A DNA stretch of 64,000 nt from contig OX637362.1 of NCBI GenBank assembly GCA_951799405.1, positions 10,030,493 to 10,094,492 of the forward strand. The letters are read 5' to 3'. This document shows positions 31,000 to 42,754 of the stretch, one piece after another; within the stretch, counting starts at the first letter, position 1, and each line of letters begins with the position of its first letter. This DNA comes from Agapetus fuscipes (taxonomy: Eukaryota > Arthropoda > Insecta > Trichoptera > Glossosomatidae). A program made the translations under genes and the position numbers. Under the pieces are notes generated by a model. That model did not search any database and was not told the DNA's origin. It worked only from the letters and a program-made list of their open reading frames with translations.

Positions 31000-31499
31000 G
31001 CATAATAAGGCATCTGTAGATTTTATTTGAACTGCATATTTGAATGTGAATATGAAAATTTCTCAGTTTTCACAATGTAGATTTATTATTCAATATACCT
31101 GTCAGAGCTCTTGCATGTTTTCTAGCATATGACATATACTGAAATGCACCCTCACGCTATGTGACTCCTACATCTCACAGAAATGGCCTGTGGAGCTGGC
31201 GACGCAAGGGTCCAATTGAAAATGGATTTATGATGGAGTGTCCAGGGTGGAGAGAGACTGCCGCCAGTAGGGAGTGAGAGGTTGCACTGGACAGAGAGAG
31301 ATAGAACAGCCTTGAGGGAAAGAAAACAAGTTGAGGGGTGGATCAGAAACCAAAATTAATGTTTAAAAAATTGTGACTTATTCGTTTTTTTTAAATGCAG
31401 TGGAGTTGGCACAAAATTTTACTTGAAATGACTTTAAATAAAAACAGTTATTCTAAATGGAGCACTATCAGGCAGCCGGACCTAAAATAATAATTGATT
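31000..31499. other. No gene seen
   Basis: A GC-richer 31130-31350 part may be an old LINE tail; nothing firm. Confidence 0.35.
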
Positions 31500-31940
31500 A
31501 ATTATTTAGTTTAAGGATTTTAAGGTGAAGGAAAGTGAAATAAGTAAAGTCCATACAGTAGAAATGGACTACTTAAGAAGTATGATTGGGAAAAGACGGA
31601 GTGATAGGTTGAGGAATGATTTTGTTAGAGAGGAATGTGGTGTAAGAGAAAGTGTGAAAGTAAAGATTAAAAGAAGTATACTTAGATGGTTTGGACATTT
31701 GAAGGGAATGAATGAAGAAAGATTGACGAAGTAAGTATATGCTGCGATAATTGATGGATGTCGTGGAAGAGGAAGACCGAGAAAGGTATGGATGGACCAA
31801 ATTTTTGAAATAGCGAATGAATGGGATATCCAGAGTCATAATAAAAGGAGAGCTTGTATGAAAAAGGTTATGGCTCTGGATGAAATGAAAGAAGTATGCA
31901 AAGATCAAAAGAAATGGCGGTTGATCTGTAATGCTGGCGG
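31500..31940 (+). pseudogene. LINE reverse transcriptase C-terminal fragment
   Basis: The frame encodes VEMDYLRSMIGKRRSDRLRND, then ILRWFGHLKGMNEERL, a stop, and GCRGRGRPRKVWMDQ, the C-terminal signature of many arthropod LINEs. At least one stop (31732) breaks it. Confidence 0.7.
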
Positions 31941-32065
31941 TTAAAGCTGAGGCTTTTAAAAAAAAAAAAATTTTTAAAATATGTTGTGTAGTTTTTTAAT
32001 TTTGTACTTTTTAATTGTTTAGAGTTTATTTGTTTTATATATTTAAATGTATTAATTGCTTGTAT

Positions 32066-32326
32066 TCCTTGACTGATAGGTTGGTATGCGGCTGACCACC
32101 CATACTGTTAAATATGGTTCACTTTGCCAATGTCACCTCTGCTTCGGGGAAGGTCGGCAAAAGTTGCAGGGCTTATGTTCATTTGAGATTGGGTTTTTTA
32201 TATTGTAGGTCCATATGCGGCATGTGTAAGCGCGAAATTATGCATGTTTGCTTGTGGGAATGCATTTAATATGAATCTCAAATGATACATATCTTTGCAG
32301 CTTAGATTTAGATTTAGATTTAAATC
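32066..32326 (+). repeat. R250, full length
   Basis: Tail GATTTAGATTTAGATTTA at 32306-32325; palindrome changed to CATATGCGGCATGTG. Confidence 0.85.
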
Positions 32327-33004
32327 AAACACTGTTTTACATTTTCACTTTTACAATTATTTATTCTTTAATTTTACTAACGTTTTCGATCTTAGATTAT
32401 CGTCTTTATTACCTGAAACCGGGATGACATTTAAAAGGTTTTTTTTGTCTTGTATCCTTTGTGAAAATAGCCACTACTCAAGCCTTACCTACCCACATTA
32501 CAGATCAAAAGATTTTTTTTTCGTAACATTGTAGGAAAAGTAAATGACAAGATATCATATTGAACAGCCCTTTAGCGATATTTTGTGACCATAGGTGCTT
32601 TAGTGCCATTAGGGATCGTCCATTGTGAGTTTGGCTTCCTGACAAGCGTAGAGCCAGCCGCGCTACAAAGCCGTTGTAGCCCTTGCATCGGGTCTACGCC
32701 ATATAAGGTCTACGCCATACAACATCTATGTCATATACACTCTACGCCAAATTATGTGTCACAAGAAATAGGGCTAGCTTTACTGAACTTACATTTATAC
32801 CTACATATTTTTAAATAGATTTGCAAATAATTGCGTTGGATTTTATACAAAAAACAGTTTTTTTAAAAGCTTGGAGTTTTTCAAACATTTTTTTTTTATC
32901 ATCTCTTTAAAATGGCGCACGCACGAAATGTATGTAGACATGTAGCATGCATAAACACAAACTTACGTATACGGGCATGCAATAATTAGGAATTTTACAT
33001 GCTA
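32327..33004. other. No gene; short tandem TCTACGCCAT repeats
   Basis: 32692-32755 holds four imperfect copies of a TCTACGCCATA-type unit. 32370-32410 matches the end of the palindromic-element family. Confidence 0.45.
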
Positions 33005-33310
33005 ATTTTAGTTTGTATCTCAGTTGGTAGAGTTCTTGTATTCTATGCCGAGAGCTCGTGTTTGAATCCCACTGAGGCCGTCAGAAATGATTTCCCGTTT
33101 TGATTTTAATTATTTCAAAGCTAAAATAGAATACCGTCAAGGTTTAATCTCAGCCTTCAAAAGAAATAAGTAACAGCCTTTTCGAAAGCTGCAAAACCCC
33201 AACTTCAACTGAAGTGGTTGGCGTAAGGCCTGCCTTATTATCTGTATATATTAACAGGTTTTACTCGCTATATATGCGACTTCTTCGAGTAGAACGTGAA
33301 AAACAATAAC
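33005..33310 (+). repeat. SINE-B
   Basis: Head with TCAGTTGGTAGAGTTCTTG and a degenerate B-box; body complete to ACTTCTTCGAGTAGAACG. Confidence 0.65.
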
Positions 33311-34009
33311 ACCAATTAATGTTTCATCGTACATTACACATTGTATTTAAGACACTATTTTTCCTTATTTTAAAATACATGTAAAACAAAAAATGACGTG
33401 CATATTACTTGAAACATTTTTCATTCAGCTCCAGATACTTCTCGTCTTATTTTGGATTCCATTTTACAGACGCGAGTGTCTTGTCTCGCTTTCGTCTCGC
33501 GGGTTCATATTTTTTTTCTGGTTCTGGCACGTGACAAAGAAAAATCTGCCGGCATTTGAAAATCAAATATCAATTCGATCCATCAATATTTTGTATGTAG
33601 AATCTGTGATAGCGCTCCTCTATTGAACGCCATGTCATGTTTTTTATCAGTGTCACGCGTGACGGAGAATTTATCATATTAAATACGGGATCGTCACATA
33701 GGGAAGAAAAACGAATAGTCTAAAATTGAAATAAAACAAATACACAGATTTATTTGAACATCCTTGTGTATTTACTGAATGAAAATTCTTTTAAAAGCAT
33801 ATTTTCATAGTTCATTTGAGTTTGATTGCCTGAGCGCTATTGGACTTCACTCTTCTTTTTTCAGTTAGACTCTAACAATAGACGAATAAAGCACTTGAAA
33901 ATAAAACTATTGTTTTGATAAAACGCTATTTTTAATTAATATTCAAAACTGAATTTTGTTTTGACAACATAGCCTGGAAATTTTGTAAAATTGACGGAAA
34001 GCAAAACAA
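33311..34009. other. No gene seen
   Basis: AT-rich with one GC-richer patch (33468-33560); nothing recognised. Confidence 0.4.
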
Positions 34010-34556
34010 CTTAGCTGCATATTTAGTGCAACTTCTTAACGCATTGTACCAGAAGGGGTCACATGTGGTGTGTGTTTTTTACACGTTAAGGGTCCGGCCA
34101 TACGCCAAGCAATTTAGTAGAAGAGAGATTTCCAACTTTAGGGCAGGCTGGATTTTCATTTCTTTTAAAGTCTGGGTGGGCCTTGCCGAAATGTTATTTC
34201 GGGCTAAAAAGCAAAACCGATTCAGAAAATCATTTCTAACATCCTTTATTCTCCTTGACTAATAGGTTGGTATGAGGCTAAACCCCCATTCTGTAAAAGC
34301 TTTGTCCACTTTTGCCGATGTCACTCTTGTTTCAGGAAAAGGCGGCAGGAGTTGCAAAGTTTACTTTAATATGAGATTTGATTTTTTTTGTACGTACATA
34401 TGCAGCGCAAACTTACATTTGCCTGCTCGTGAGCATGCATTAAATAAGAGTCTCAATTATCAATATATCTTTGCAACATAGAATATAGGTCTGAGAGGAT
34501 CAAACCCAAGCTCTTTGATATGGAGTGTAGCATTCTACAACTGAACTATCGACAGA
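34010..34556 (-). repeat. SINE-B interrupted by R250
   Basis: The body lies at 34010-34250 and the head at 34488-34556; the two join cleanly once the intervening R250 is removed. Confidence 0.65.
34250..34488 (+). repeat. R250 inserted in SINE-B
   Basis: Runs from TCTCCTTGACTAATAGG to TTTGCAACATAGAATATAG, so its limits are set by the host SINE. Confidence 0.75.
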
Positions 34557-35024
34557 AAATCTTTATACTTTGAGTATAACATCTTTTTTTTCAATTAATT
34601 TTGAGTATACATTTATATTCACAAATAGTTTTGTAAATACCTCTTATGCATTGTCCGTTGTTCATATTTAGCAAATATTTTTAAGGAAAACATATTTCAA
34701 AGTAAATTAAATTATTCGAATTTCATGGGAAAAACATTTTACGATGCCACCTCTAGTCGGTTGAGGAGAATAGGGATGTGCCTCCATACACTCTGAAAGT
34801 GTGTGAAGTCTCAAGGACTAATAACGTACCCATATATAATGGTACATCACTATTCGTGTAGCCGATAGTGCGGGGGAGAAAAATCAATCATATTCTATTC
34901 TTACTTTTGGAATACATTTTTAAAAAGGATACTTTTTATCAAATTGTTCAGACTTAATATTTTTATTGTTAGCTGTATCTTCAAATGAACATTTAAAATA
35001 CATAATTTTATGAGCGCTGTTCGT
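34557..35024. other. No gene seen
   Basis: AT-rich; nothing recognised. Confidence 0.4.
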
Positions 35025-35110
35025 GCTCGTGTCGATAGCTCAGTTTTCAAAATGCTTGCATTCCATGCAGACAGCAAGCGTTCGATTCCCACTGATGGCG
35101 TCAGAAATCT
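35025..35110 (+). repeat. SINE-B head fragment
   Basis: GATAGCTCAGTTTTCAAAAT and B-box GTTCGATTCCC only. Confidence 0.6.
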
Positions 35111-35111
35111 A

Positions 35112-35362
35112 AAATTTATAATCTGAGTTGCAAAGATTTATTAACATATAAGATTCAAATAACACGAATTATTTCAATTAATGCGTATAAGTTTGCGCTT
35201 ACATATATACCACATGTGGACTTACATCATAAAACCCAACCTCAAATGAAAATAAACCCTGCAATTTATACCGACCTTCCCTGAAACAGGGGTGACATTG
35301 ACAAAGTGAATATTTTTTATAGTATTGGTGGTCAGCATCATACCAACTTATAGATCAAGAAA
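35112..35362 (-). repeat. R250
   Basis: Full-length, moderately diverged. Confidence 0.75.
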
Positions 35363-35384
35363 CATCATTCATACATTGTAACGC

Positions 35385-35698
35385 AACGCAACGCAACTAA
35401 GCTACACATATAGTGTAACTTCTTACCTTACTTAAATATTTATTTTTACAGGTAAGGGGGCTAGCTTTACGCCAACCACTTGAAGCCAGTTGAAGTGGGG
35501 GATTTTCCAGCTCCCGAGAGGGCTGGTACTCATTTCTTGTGAAGGCTGAGTAAGCCTTGCCGGTATTTTATTTCGGGGCTTGAAATAAACACCGAAATGG
35601 AAAATCATTTCTGACACCCTCGCCTCGGTGGGATTCGAACCCCAGGATCACGGGGTGGAATGCAAGCACTCTACCAACTGAGCTATCGACCGGACTAT
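35385..35698 (-). repeat. SINE-B, left arm of head-to-head pair
   Basis: Tail of AACGCAACGCAACGCAAC at 35381-35398; the head ends at 35698. Confidence 0.85.
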
Positions 35699-35728
35699 AG
35701 TCATTGTTACAAATAAAATTTATTTCAT

Positions 35729-36058
35729 ATTCCGGTCGATAGCTCAGGTGGTAGAGTGCTTGCATTCCATGCCGAAAGCTCGGGTTGGAATCCCACCGAG
35801 GGTGTCAGAAATGATTTCCCGTTTCGGTGTTTATTTCAAACCTCAAAATAAAATACCGGCAAGTACTCAGCCTTAACAAGAAATGAGTACCAGCACTCTC
35901 GGGAGCTGGGAACCCTCCACTTCAACTGAAGTGGTTGGCGTAAGGCCGGCCCCCTTACCTGTAAAAATAAATAGGTTCAACTCGCCACATGCGACCCCTT
36001 CGGGGATAACGTGGCAAGAAGTTACACTATATGTGTAGCTTAGTTGCGTTTTGCGTTT
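35729..36058 (+). repeat. SINE-B, right arm of head-to-head pair
   Basis: A-box at 35740-35755 and B-box GGTTGGAATCC at 35783-35793. Ends in TTGCGTTTTGCGTTT. Confidence 0.88.
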
Positions 36059-36489
36059 ATAACAAAAGGGTAAATATTTACTGTGAAATGTATTTGCCTC
36101 TATCCAGTGTACGCGCCTGTTACAATTCCTACATAATAGAACATATAAGTAACATAGAAAGCAATAAGTGTTTGTAGGGGAAATTCTTTCATACATTATG
36201 TACATACATAAATAATATTATTATTTTCTCTAGTCCGTCGATGTTTGGTTACCGTCAATATTCTAGTAAAACCTCAATTATTTGAGCTATTGTGGGTGAT
36301 TCTACATACTATAATCTTAATTATAATAACAAATTGACACTCAGACTAATATTTAAGGTTGACAAATCGGTCACAGTCAACCTATCTACAGATCGCTGTC
36401 CATGGACAAATCGGTCTCACGACTTTTCGGTCAGCAAAATTTTAGTCACATCCATCAATGTCTTACAGTAGTTAGAGTGTTGCTTGAAA
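36059..36489. other. No gene seen
   Basis: Short AAATCGGTC repeats at 36365-36440; otherwise plain. Confidence 0.4.
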
Positions 36490-37110
36490 ATTGGCCCTTT
36501 TCATAACGACAATCAATTTCACCCCTCTTTCAGGGAAAGTTGGCAAAAGTTGCAGGGTTTATTTTATGAAAAGAAATGAGGCTTTTTTTGTCACAAATTC
36601 TTCTGGCTACACAGGCATCCCAACTTCAACAGAGACGACAGCTACAACTTTTCCAGTATATGGAGGCCAGTACTAACTTCAATGATCCACCCTTTCATTA
36701 ATCAGACGACTTCACAAGAAGACATAATATCGTCCTTATGTACAAGTGGAGCTATTGCGGCATCTATGAATGCATCACGGAAGGTCAATAAATGTACCTA
36801 CAACCTTCGACCTCGAGCAAACAACAATAATTCAACAGTTCGTGTTTCTTTCTTGTAGAAGACACACGCCTCCTGAAGACGTTGGATATGACTTTGACGA
36901 AAAGTAGATTAAAATTGTTTTTCTCTTTCCACGGTCAGTGACATCCGTTTTTTTTTCATTCCAACAAAAGAGTTTATTTTCATTTGCAGTTTGGATTTTA
37001 ATTTTTAAGTAAACATTCAGCATTTTTGTAAGCGTGGACTTACACGTGTCTGTTTGTGGGCATGCATTTGATATGAGTTTTGAGTGTTCATATATCATTG
37101 CAAGTTAAAT
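36490..37110 (+). repeat. R250 interrupted by a 406-bp insertion
   Basis: R250 pieces at about 36515-36565 and 36972-37110 flank foreign sequence. Confidence 0.6.
36566..36971. mobile_element. Insertion with 9-bp GTTTATTTT flanking repeats
   Basis: GTTTATTTT occurs at 36557-36565 and 36972-36980. The insert's right part (36868-36960) matches 22075-22160 and carries a CTGAAGACGTTGG...GACGAAAAG hairpin. Confidence 0.5.
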
Positions 37111-37498
37111 TACAGATTAAAGGTTCATTGCTGTCTCAGATAATCGGGGTTCTACTGTATAAGGTATTCCGGATCTCCAGTATATTGAGTCGCTCATAAA
37201 TATTTGAAATGTAACAAATTGCCGCTTTTCTGCCGTAATTCGCGCCCTTATACGCCATGTGCCGCCTCTTCGTGGGGCAATTTAACCGGATCGAAGGACC
37301 ATCGCAGAATAACTTATTGCAATCTAATTATCATATTATATTAACTTCGTATTTTATCTGCCCTTTCAGTTATATTATACAAAAAGACACTTAAAAAATA
37401 AAATCTTTACATAAAACTTCGATATAACTTTTTCGTTGGACAATCGTATTTACAATTAATGACTATTCTGAAATCTATAATTTAAGATGCAATGATAT
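37111..37498. other. No gene seen
   Basis: AT-rich; nothing recognised. Confidence 0.4.
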
Positions 37499-37865
37499 TG
37501 TTATGTTTTTAGTCGGGTTCTTTTTATTAAACTGCAATTTATTTTTCAAGCTTTATTTTACAAAATGTCAGCTCAAAATGTATTGATTTCTAACTCTTGG
37601 TTTATCGAATTCACGGCTCAGTGTCTCAATCGACACTCCCCTCTCACACAATTGCGGTCCAAATATATAGCGTCTGATCGGATGCCTCTCGCATATTTCG
37701 GACCCTCTTACAGTAAGCCACACACTTCTGTATTGTTCCATATTATTTAAGTTACAACTACGTGCCTGGGCACATGGATAGTTTCGAACTCACAGTAGAC
37801 TATACTAGAGGTGAACACATTATACATAAACAAGCCACGCAATCGGGCTTCATAAGTTCGTAACA
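37499..37865 (-). repeat. Solo LTR-X copy 4, ATAT target duplication
   Basis: Best-preserved ends: TGTTATGTTTTTAG at the left and TTCGTAACA at the right. ATAT at 37495-37498 and 37866-37869. Confidence 0.85.
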
Positions 37866-37941
37866 ATATGAATTATTAAAAAAATATAAAGAATTCTTAT
37901 TTAATGTATGCCCACAAGCCGGCTCGTATAAATTCGCGTTA

Positions 37942-38165
37942 ACATATCGAAGGTTAAAAGGCAACATTTTGGTCAAAAATGAGTTATGAATTCTACTTGA
38001 AATTTACCGCTCTTTCTAATGCGCTAACTCCCATAGCTCTACGATGATTTTTGTGTTGGTTATGCCCAAAAAAACAACTGCGTTTTCGAAGTATAGTTTT
38101 GGTGTAACAGACAAGATTTTGACCTTTTTTGTCCTAAAGGCGCTTGTGAGATAGTAGACGGAGAC
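37942..38165 (+). mobile_element. MITE-1, 3'-truncated copy
   Basis: Starts ATCGAAGGTTAAAAGGCAAC and matches the 46269 copy to its AAAGGCGC block. Confidence 0.6.
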
Positions 38166-38319
38166 AGTATTTCGAAAAAGAATGAAGACCTAGTTGTTTT
38201 CGTAGAACATTTGATCTGTAGATTTTCGTTGTTTCTGTATGAAGTGTTCATTTTGGGCGATGGATGAGCCGTGGTTTTCTGTGATTTTCTAGCATCGAAA
38301 GACTACTACAAAGCGCTTT

Positions 38320-38395
38320 GGAAGTGACTACTCACGAAAAGGCGCTATATAAATCAGAAAAATTATTATTATCGTTATTATATCAATCGCCACTA
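38320..38395 (+). pseudogene. CR1/jockey LINE 3' UTR end
   Basis: AAAAGGCGCTATATAAATC followed by an ATTATT tail. Confidence 0.5.
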
Positions 38396-39314
38396 CCTTT
38401 TAGTGTCTCGAAACAAAGATAGAGCAACACACAAAACAGCACGAAGCAGCTAACACTTCTGCTGCAAAATATCAAGACGTCAACCGCCACTTAACCTACA
38501 TCCACAGCTCTGTGGCACTCCAACAATTCTCATAGGCCTTCAGATTCTTTTCATCCCGGGAAATTCCTAAAAAAAATAAGTTTTATGCACTCAACAATTT
38601 TTTTTTTTAAACAATGTAATGCTTTGACATTTATTTCTCAAATAAAAAATGACAACCATTGCTATAATCTTATTATAACCATTGCTATAATCTTATTATA
38701 ACAGAATAAATTTACGAAAAAAATAAACATTTCCTCTGACAGAGTTCTTGCATAGTAATTATTGAATTAAACAAGGAAATTTCGTATTCAATAAAGTCGA
38801 TGAATACTCTTGTATTTGTTTACAATACCCTTGTTATTCTAATATTCAATACTTCGTGCAAAAAAACATGCGTAAATACGCGATCATAGCGTTAACAGAG
38901 AATATGTATTTAATTCATAGCAGCTCACCTAGGGAGCGTTTTAGTTTCATACAGATTTTTTTGTACTCGCTATTGTTGAGTATTTCCGCAATTTTTAATA
39001 CTAGGGGTACAGATCTGAGCCGGGGCGAAGAACTGAATGAAAAAAGAAATAAATTGAATGTAAAAATAAATAAATGGAAAATAAAAAAGACGTTTCTTCT
39101 GAAAATTTCTTTGTGTGTGTTTTGTTGGAATTTTGTTTCTTGTATATTTTAACGTCGATCGACATCGATACAGTTCCCCTCCTCCACCTCGCTCCAATTG
39201 GCAGTGACGAAATATTTAGACTAAAATTTGTAATTTGCAAAATAACTTTTTTTTTCGATTTTTAAGGTTACAATGAATATGCTGTAACTTTTTACTTTCA
39301 AAGATTCATTAAAT
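38396..39314. other. No gene; 23-bp tandem duplication
   Basis: 38655-38700 is two exact copies of a 23-bp unit. A plus-strand frame at 38856-39152 is low-complexity and not supported as coding. Confidence 0.45.
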
Positions 39315-39573
39315 AATCTAATCTAATCTAATCTAAGCTGCAAAGATATATATCATTTAAGATTTATACTAAATGCATTCCAACAAGCAGATATGTATAA
39401 TTTCGCGCTAACACATGCCGCATGTGGACCTACAATATAAAAACCCAATCTCAAATGAACATAAGCCTTGCAACTCTTGCCGTCCTTCCCTGAAACAGGG
39501 GTGACATTGGCAAAGTGAACCAATTTTTATATTATGGGTGGTCAGCCGCATAACAACCTATAAGTCAAGGAAC
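39315..39573 (-). repeat. R250, full length
   Basis: Has one of the longest tails, (TCTAA)4, and an intact palindrome. Confidence 0.88.
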
Positions 39574-39642
39574 ATACATGACAAATTACATTTTTTAAAT
39601 CAAAGAATAAAAATAACAGTATATACATGGACATAAAAAACT

Positions 39643-39826
39643 GTAATCTTTGTTGCAAAGAAATAGTCACATTTGAGAAGTCATGTTGGCAAGAATACAC
39701 TTGTATGTTCTCCCTTACGCATGCTGCATGTGAACATACGAAGTAAAAAAAACCTTATTTCAAATAAATAAAAAAAAACATGCAATTCTTGCCACCGTTC
39801 CCTGTGACAAGGATTTTGTCAAATTC
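39643..39826 (-). repeat. Decayed R250
   Basis: GTTGCAAAGA end, CATGCTGCATGTG palindrome and CCTGTGACAAGG hairpin are recognisable. Confidence 0.55.
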
Positions 39827-39867
39827 AGTGTTGTTATAGAATAAAAATAAAAATGAAAAACTTAAAA

Positions 39868-39925
39868 TGAGGCTGATTTATTTGGTGAGCGCTTTTGTTT
39901 GAATCACACCTTAAGAGCCTTCTAC
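39868..39925 (-). repeat. SINE-A 3' fragment
   Basis: GATTTATTTGGTGAGCGC terminal block only. Confidence 0.55.
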
Positions 39926-39929
39926 AAGA

Positions 39930-40095
39930 TTATCCGTTTTGGGATACAGAGAGTGATTGGAAACGAAAGAAACGTATGAAAAATATAATGTTTATTAATA
40001 AATTGAGAGAGGTATGTAAGGATTGGAATCTCTAAAGAGGCTCTGGCTACCCGCGGCGGAATAGTGACAAATTCACAGTAACAATTACAGACGTA
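39930..40095 (+). pseudogene. LINE 3' fragment, ACAGTT-tail family
   Basis: Same family as 11610; ends CACAGTAACAATTACAG. Confidence 0.5.
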
Positions 40096-40124
40096 AAAAC
40101 CTTGTATGTCATACCCTTTACTTT

Positions 40125-40330
40125 TTCTTCTTCATCAAACTCATCGCAGCAATTTTGCTGTAAAATGTGGGTCTACCGTGGGATGTTGAAGGTTTTCTGG
40201 ATGGATCGATCACAAATGCCGAGGTTCTGAATGACCAGAGTGAATGAATACCAGAGTCGAACTCTTGATGTCCATGAAAAGCCAAGAAATGGTTTATTTC
40301 GGCCACATAATGAGAAATGAGAATTATTCA
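40125..40330 (+). pseudogene. RTE-type LINE fragment
   Basis: Translates to WVYRGMLKVFWMDRSQM and, in another frame, MVYFGHIMRNENYS. These match the 22465 element in the opposite orientation. Confidence 0.6.
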
Positions 40331-40338
40331 CTACGTCA

Positions 40339-41405
40339 TTCCTTGACGTACAGGTTGGTTTGAGGCTGACCACTCATACTGTTAAACATGGTGCACTTCG
40401 CCAATGTCACTCCTGTTTCAGGGAAGGTTGGCTCAAGTTTTTTTTTTTTTTTTAAGGAATCCTGTGGTGTTGCTTGAGTTCTTGGTTCTGTCGTGAGGCG
40501 CTGCAAGGAAGTGGTGATTGATGTTGGTTTTGAATAAAACCGGATTAAATTGGGAAGGGAACACAGATACTGGTAGACCATTCCATAAACGGGCAGTTTG
40601 GCAAAGGAATGAGTCATGAAAACGCCAAGTTCTCATAGTTTTGAGATCGACTGCAAAGGGATGAATGATAGTCGGACTACGAGTTTCCCTTTCTGAAATG
40701 AGAGGGGGAGGGATTAATGAATGGAGCTCATTAGAACAAGCTCCGTGGTAATATCGATAAAAAAGACTGAGCATTCCAACCTTTCTTCTGTGCTGGAGCG
40801 GCTGCAGATCGGATGTCAGAGAAGGATCATTGATCAACCTCACTGCCCTCCTTTGCACAGAATCAAGTTGGTCATTCAACTTCTTGGACATACCACACCA
40901 GAGATGGCTGCCATATTCGATAATGGGGCGGATTTGGGATTTATACAGAGTCAATAATTGGGCTGAAGTAAAAAACCTACGGGCTCTGTATAATATGCCG
41001 AGTCGCCGGAAAGCGGAAGTTGTGCGAGACTCAATAGCATCGTGGTATTTTAACTCTGATGACAGAGAAACACCAAGAAGATTTAAGTGTTCATGGTTAG
41101 AGAGGGAGACATTGTCGAAAGTTGGGAGATAGTTGTTTGGAATCCTCTTTAAGGATATCAGACATGCTTGAGTCTTTTTGATGTTGAACTCTACAAGGTT
41201 GTCAGTGCCCCAACGGCTGACAGCCCTGAGATCTGTATTGATCTTTGAAGCTTTGAAGTTGCAGGGTTTATGTTCATTTGAGGTTAGGATTTTAATTTTT
41301 AAGTACACTTTCAGCATTTGTAGGCAAGAACTACACGTGTCTGTTTGTAGGCATGCATTTGATATGAGATTTAAATGGTTATATATCTTTGCAACTTAGA
41401 TTATT
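40339..41405 (+). repeat. R250 split by a LINE
   Basis: 5' part 40339-40437 and 3' part 41256-41405. Confidence 0.75.
40438..41255 (-). pseudogene. 5'-truncated jockey/CR1-type LINE inside R250
   Basis: An open minus-strand frame carries NTDLRAVSRWGTDNLVEFNIKK, then LGVSLSSELKYHDAI, SQIRPIIEYGSHLW, LDSVQRRAVRLI and TARLWNGLPVSVFP. This is the reverse-transcriptase thumb and C-terminal region of a jockey-superfamily LINE. The palm and endonuclease are absent because of 5' truncation at 41255. The poly(A) tail is the T run at 40438-40454. The frame is unbroken for about 270 codons, suggesting recent insertion. A short AAGTT at both junctions may be the target duplication. Confidence 0.75.
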
Positions 41406-41449
41406 ATAGATTATGTATAGATAGCATCTCATCATACAGAGAAGAACTG

Positions 41450-41665
41450 AGAGCTGCTGTAAAAATGGTTCATTTTGCCAATGCCACCCCTGTCTCAGGG
41501 AAGGACGGCAAAAGTTGCAGGGTGTATGTCCATTTTAGATTTGGATTTTATGTCGTAGGTTCACATGCGGCATGTGAAGTAGGTACGTGTCTGGTTGTGA
41601 AAATGCATGTAATGTGAATCTCCAATGTAACATATCTTTGCAACTTAGATTAGATTAGATGGAAA
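41450..41665 (+). repeat. R250, 5'-truncated
   Basis: Begins at GCTGTAAAAATGGTTCA and ends in GATTAGATTAGAT. Confidence 0.85.
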
Positions 41666-42044
41666 ACAAAATTGTTTTTATTTTTATCTTTTAAGAAGAA
41701 GTACTTTTGCAAGAAGATGAAAGAAGGGGTAGAAAAAGAAAGGGGGTAGGTAGGTAACGATTTAACCCCACGGGGGCGATAACCGCTCGCTGGGAAATTA
41801 TTCTCATTATGAGTGAACTCGCTTTTAAGAGAATGGGGTTAAGAAAGGATTGAAAGGCGAGGGGAAGGTTAAGGAAGAAAAGGGGTAGGTCTGCTTTCAC
41901 GTCAGACAAAACAAACAGCGTCATGATTTACTGGAGATGTTAAGGTGTGTATTAAGTACTTGCTTGCGTTGTGTATTTTTATATTGAAATTGATTAATGT
42001 CTAAATCTAAAGCTTTTTAAGGAATTATAGATTAAAAAAAACAC
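41666..42044. other. Purine-rich stretch, no gene
   Basis: 41690-41900 is A/G-rich with AAGG and GGGGTA runs. No protein supported. Confidence 0.4.
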
Positions 42045-42130
42045 AGAGTTTAATTTTCACAAATTGAGTATTTATTTCACCTCAAGTACTTTCGACTCGC
42101 TTTCGTCATTTTTAAGAGGACAGCATTACA
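42045..42130 (+). repeat. End of palindromic-element family
   Basis: Inverted counterpart of 16370-16480. Confidence 0.5.
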
Positions 42131-42199
42131 AAATTGACAAGAAAAAAACCGTAGAGAAATAAAAAGAATGAGCAACGAAGAGGTATATAATATAATTAC

Positions 42200-42375
42200 T
42201 GTTTCAGAGAAGGTGGGCAGGAGTCGCAGGGCTTATGTTCATTTGAGATAGGGTTTTTTATACTGTAGGTTCACATGCGGCATGTGTGAGCGCGAAATTA
42301 TGCGTGTCTGCTTGTGGGAATGCATTTAATATGAATCTCAGATGATACATATCTTTGCAGCTTAGATTTAGATTT
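42200..42375 (+). repeat. R250, 5'-truncated
   Basis: Starts inside the hairpin (ACTGTTTCAGAGAAGG); palindrome CACATGCGGCATGTG intact. Confidence 0.8.
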
Positions 42376-42379
42376 AGAC

Positions 42380-42640
42380 ATAGGTAATAACAAAGGTGAA
42401 ACAGTAGAAATTTAAACTTGCACTCTCTACGGCTCTAAGCTCATGGGGTATTGTATTCCACAGCACAGGGCCGGCTATGCAAAAGGCACGATCCAAGTAT
42501 TTTGCTTTATTAGATCGTTTTGGAACTATTAATTTATTCACAGCAGTACTACCTGCAGATCTTAATGTCAGCCGCTTACCATCCACTGAGTCCCTCCTAC
42601 AAAGCTCTGAAATATACTGCGTAATATATTGGTAGACACG
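42380..42640 (-). pseudogene. LINE ORF2 3' end fragment
   Basis: The minus-strand frame has LTLRSAGS, RSNKAKYLDRAFCIAGPVLWNTIPHELR, then a short end: the C-terminal block of CR1/jockey-type ORF2. The frame is about 70 codons and unbroken. Confidence 0.65.
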
Positions 42641-42754
42641 TGGTAGACACTATAGTCGAGTGGACCAGGCGGGGGTAATGAAATGGTCGTTTTTGAAATC
42701 TGCAACAATACGAGTCCCGTAATTTCCTATTGATGATAACTTTAACCTTATTTC

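Noticed and set aside
35381..35398. CRISPR-like or satellite array from short CAACG repeats
   Set aside because: These are simple SINE-B tails; no spacers or longer array.
35729..35800. Possible functional tRNA genes at SINE heads
   Set aside because: A- and B-boxes are present but the acceptor stems do not close, and SINE bodies follow directly.
38856..39152. 98-codon plus-strand frame and overlapping minus-strand frames
   Set aside because: Both strands are open because the sequence is poor in stops for compositional reasons; no motifs.
41690..41900. Purine-rich block as triplex or coding sequence
   Set aside because: No mirror symmetry strong enough and the frames are low-complexity.
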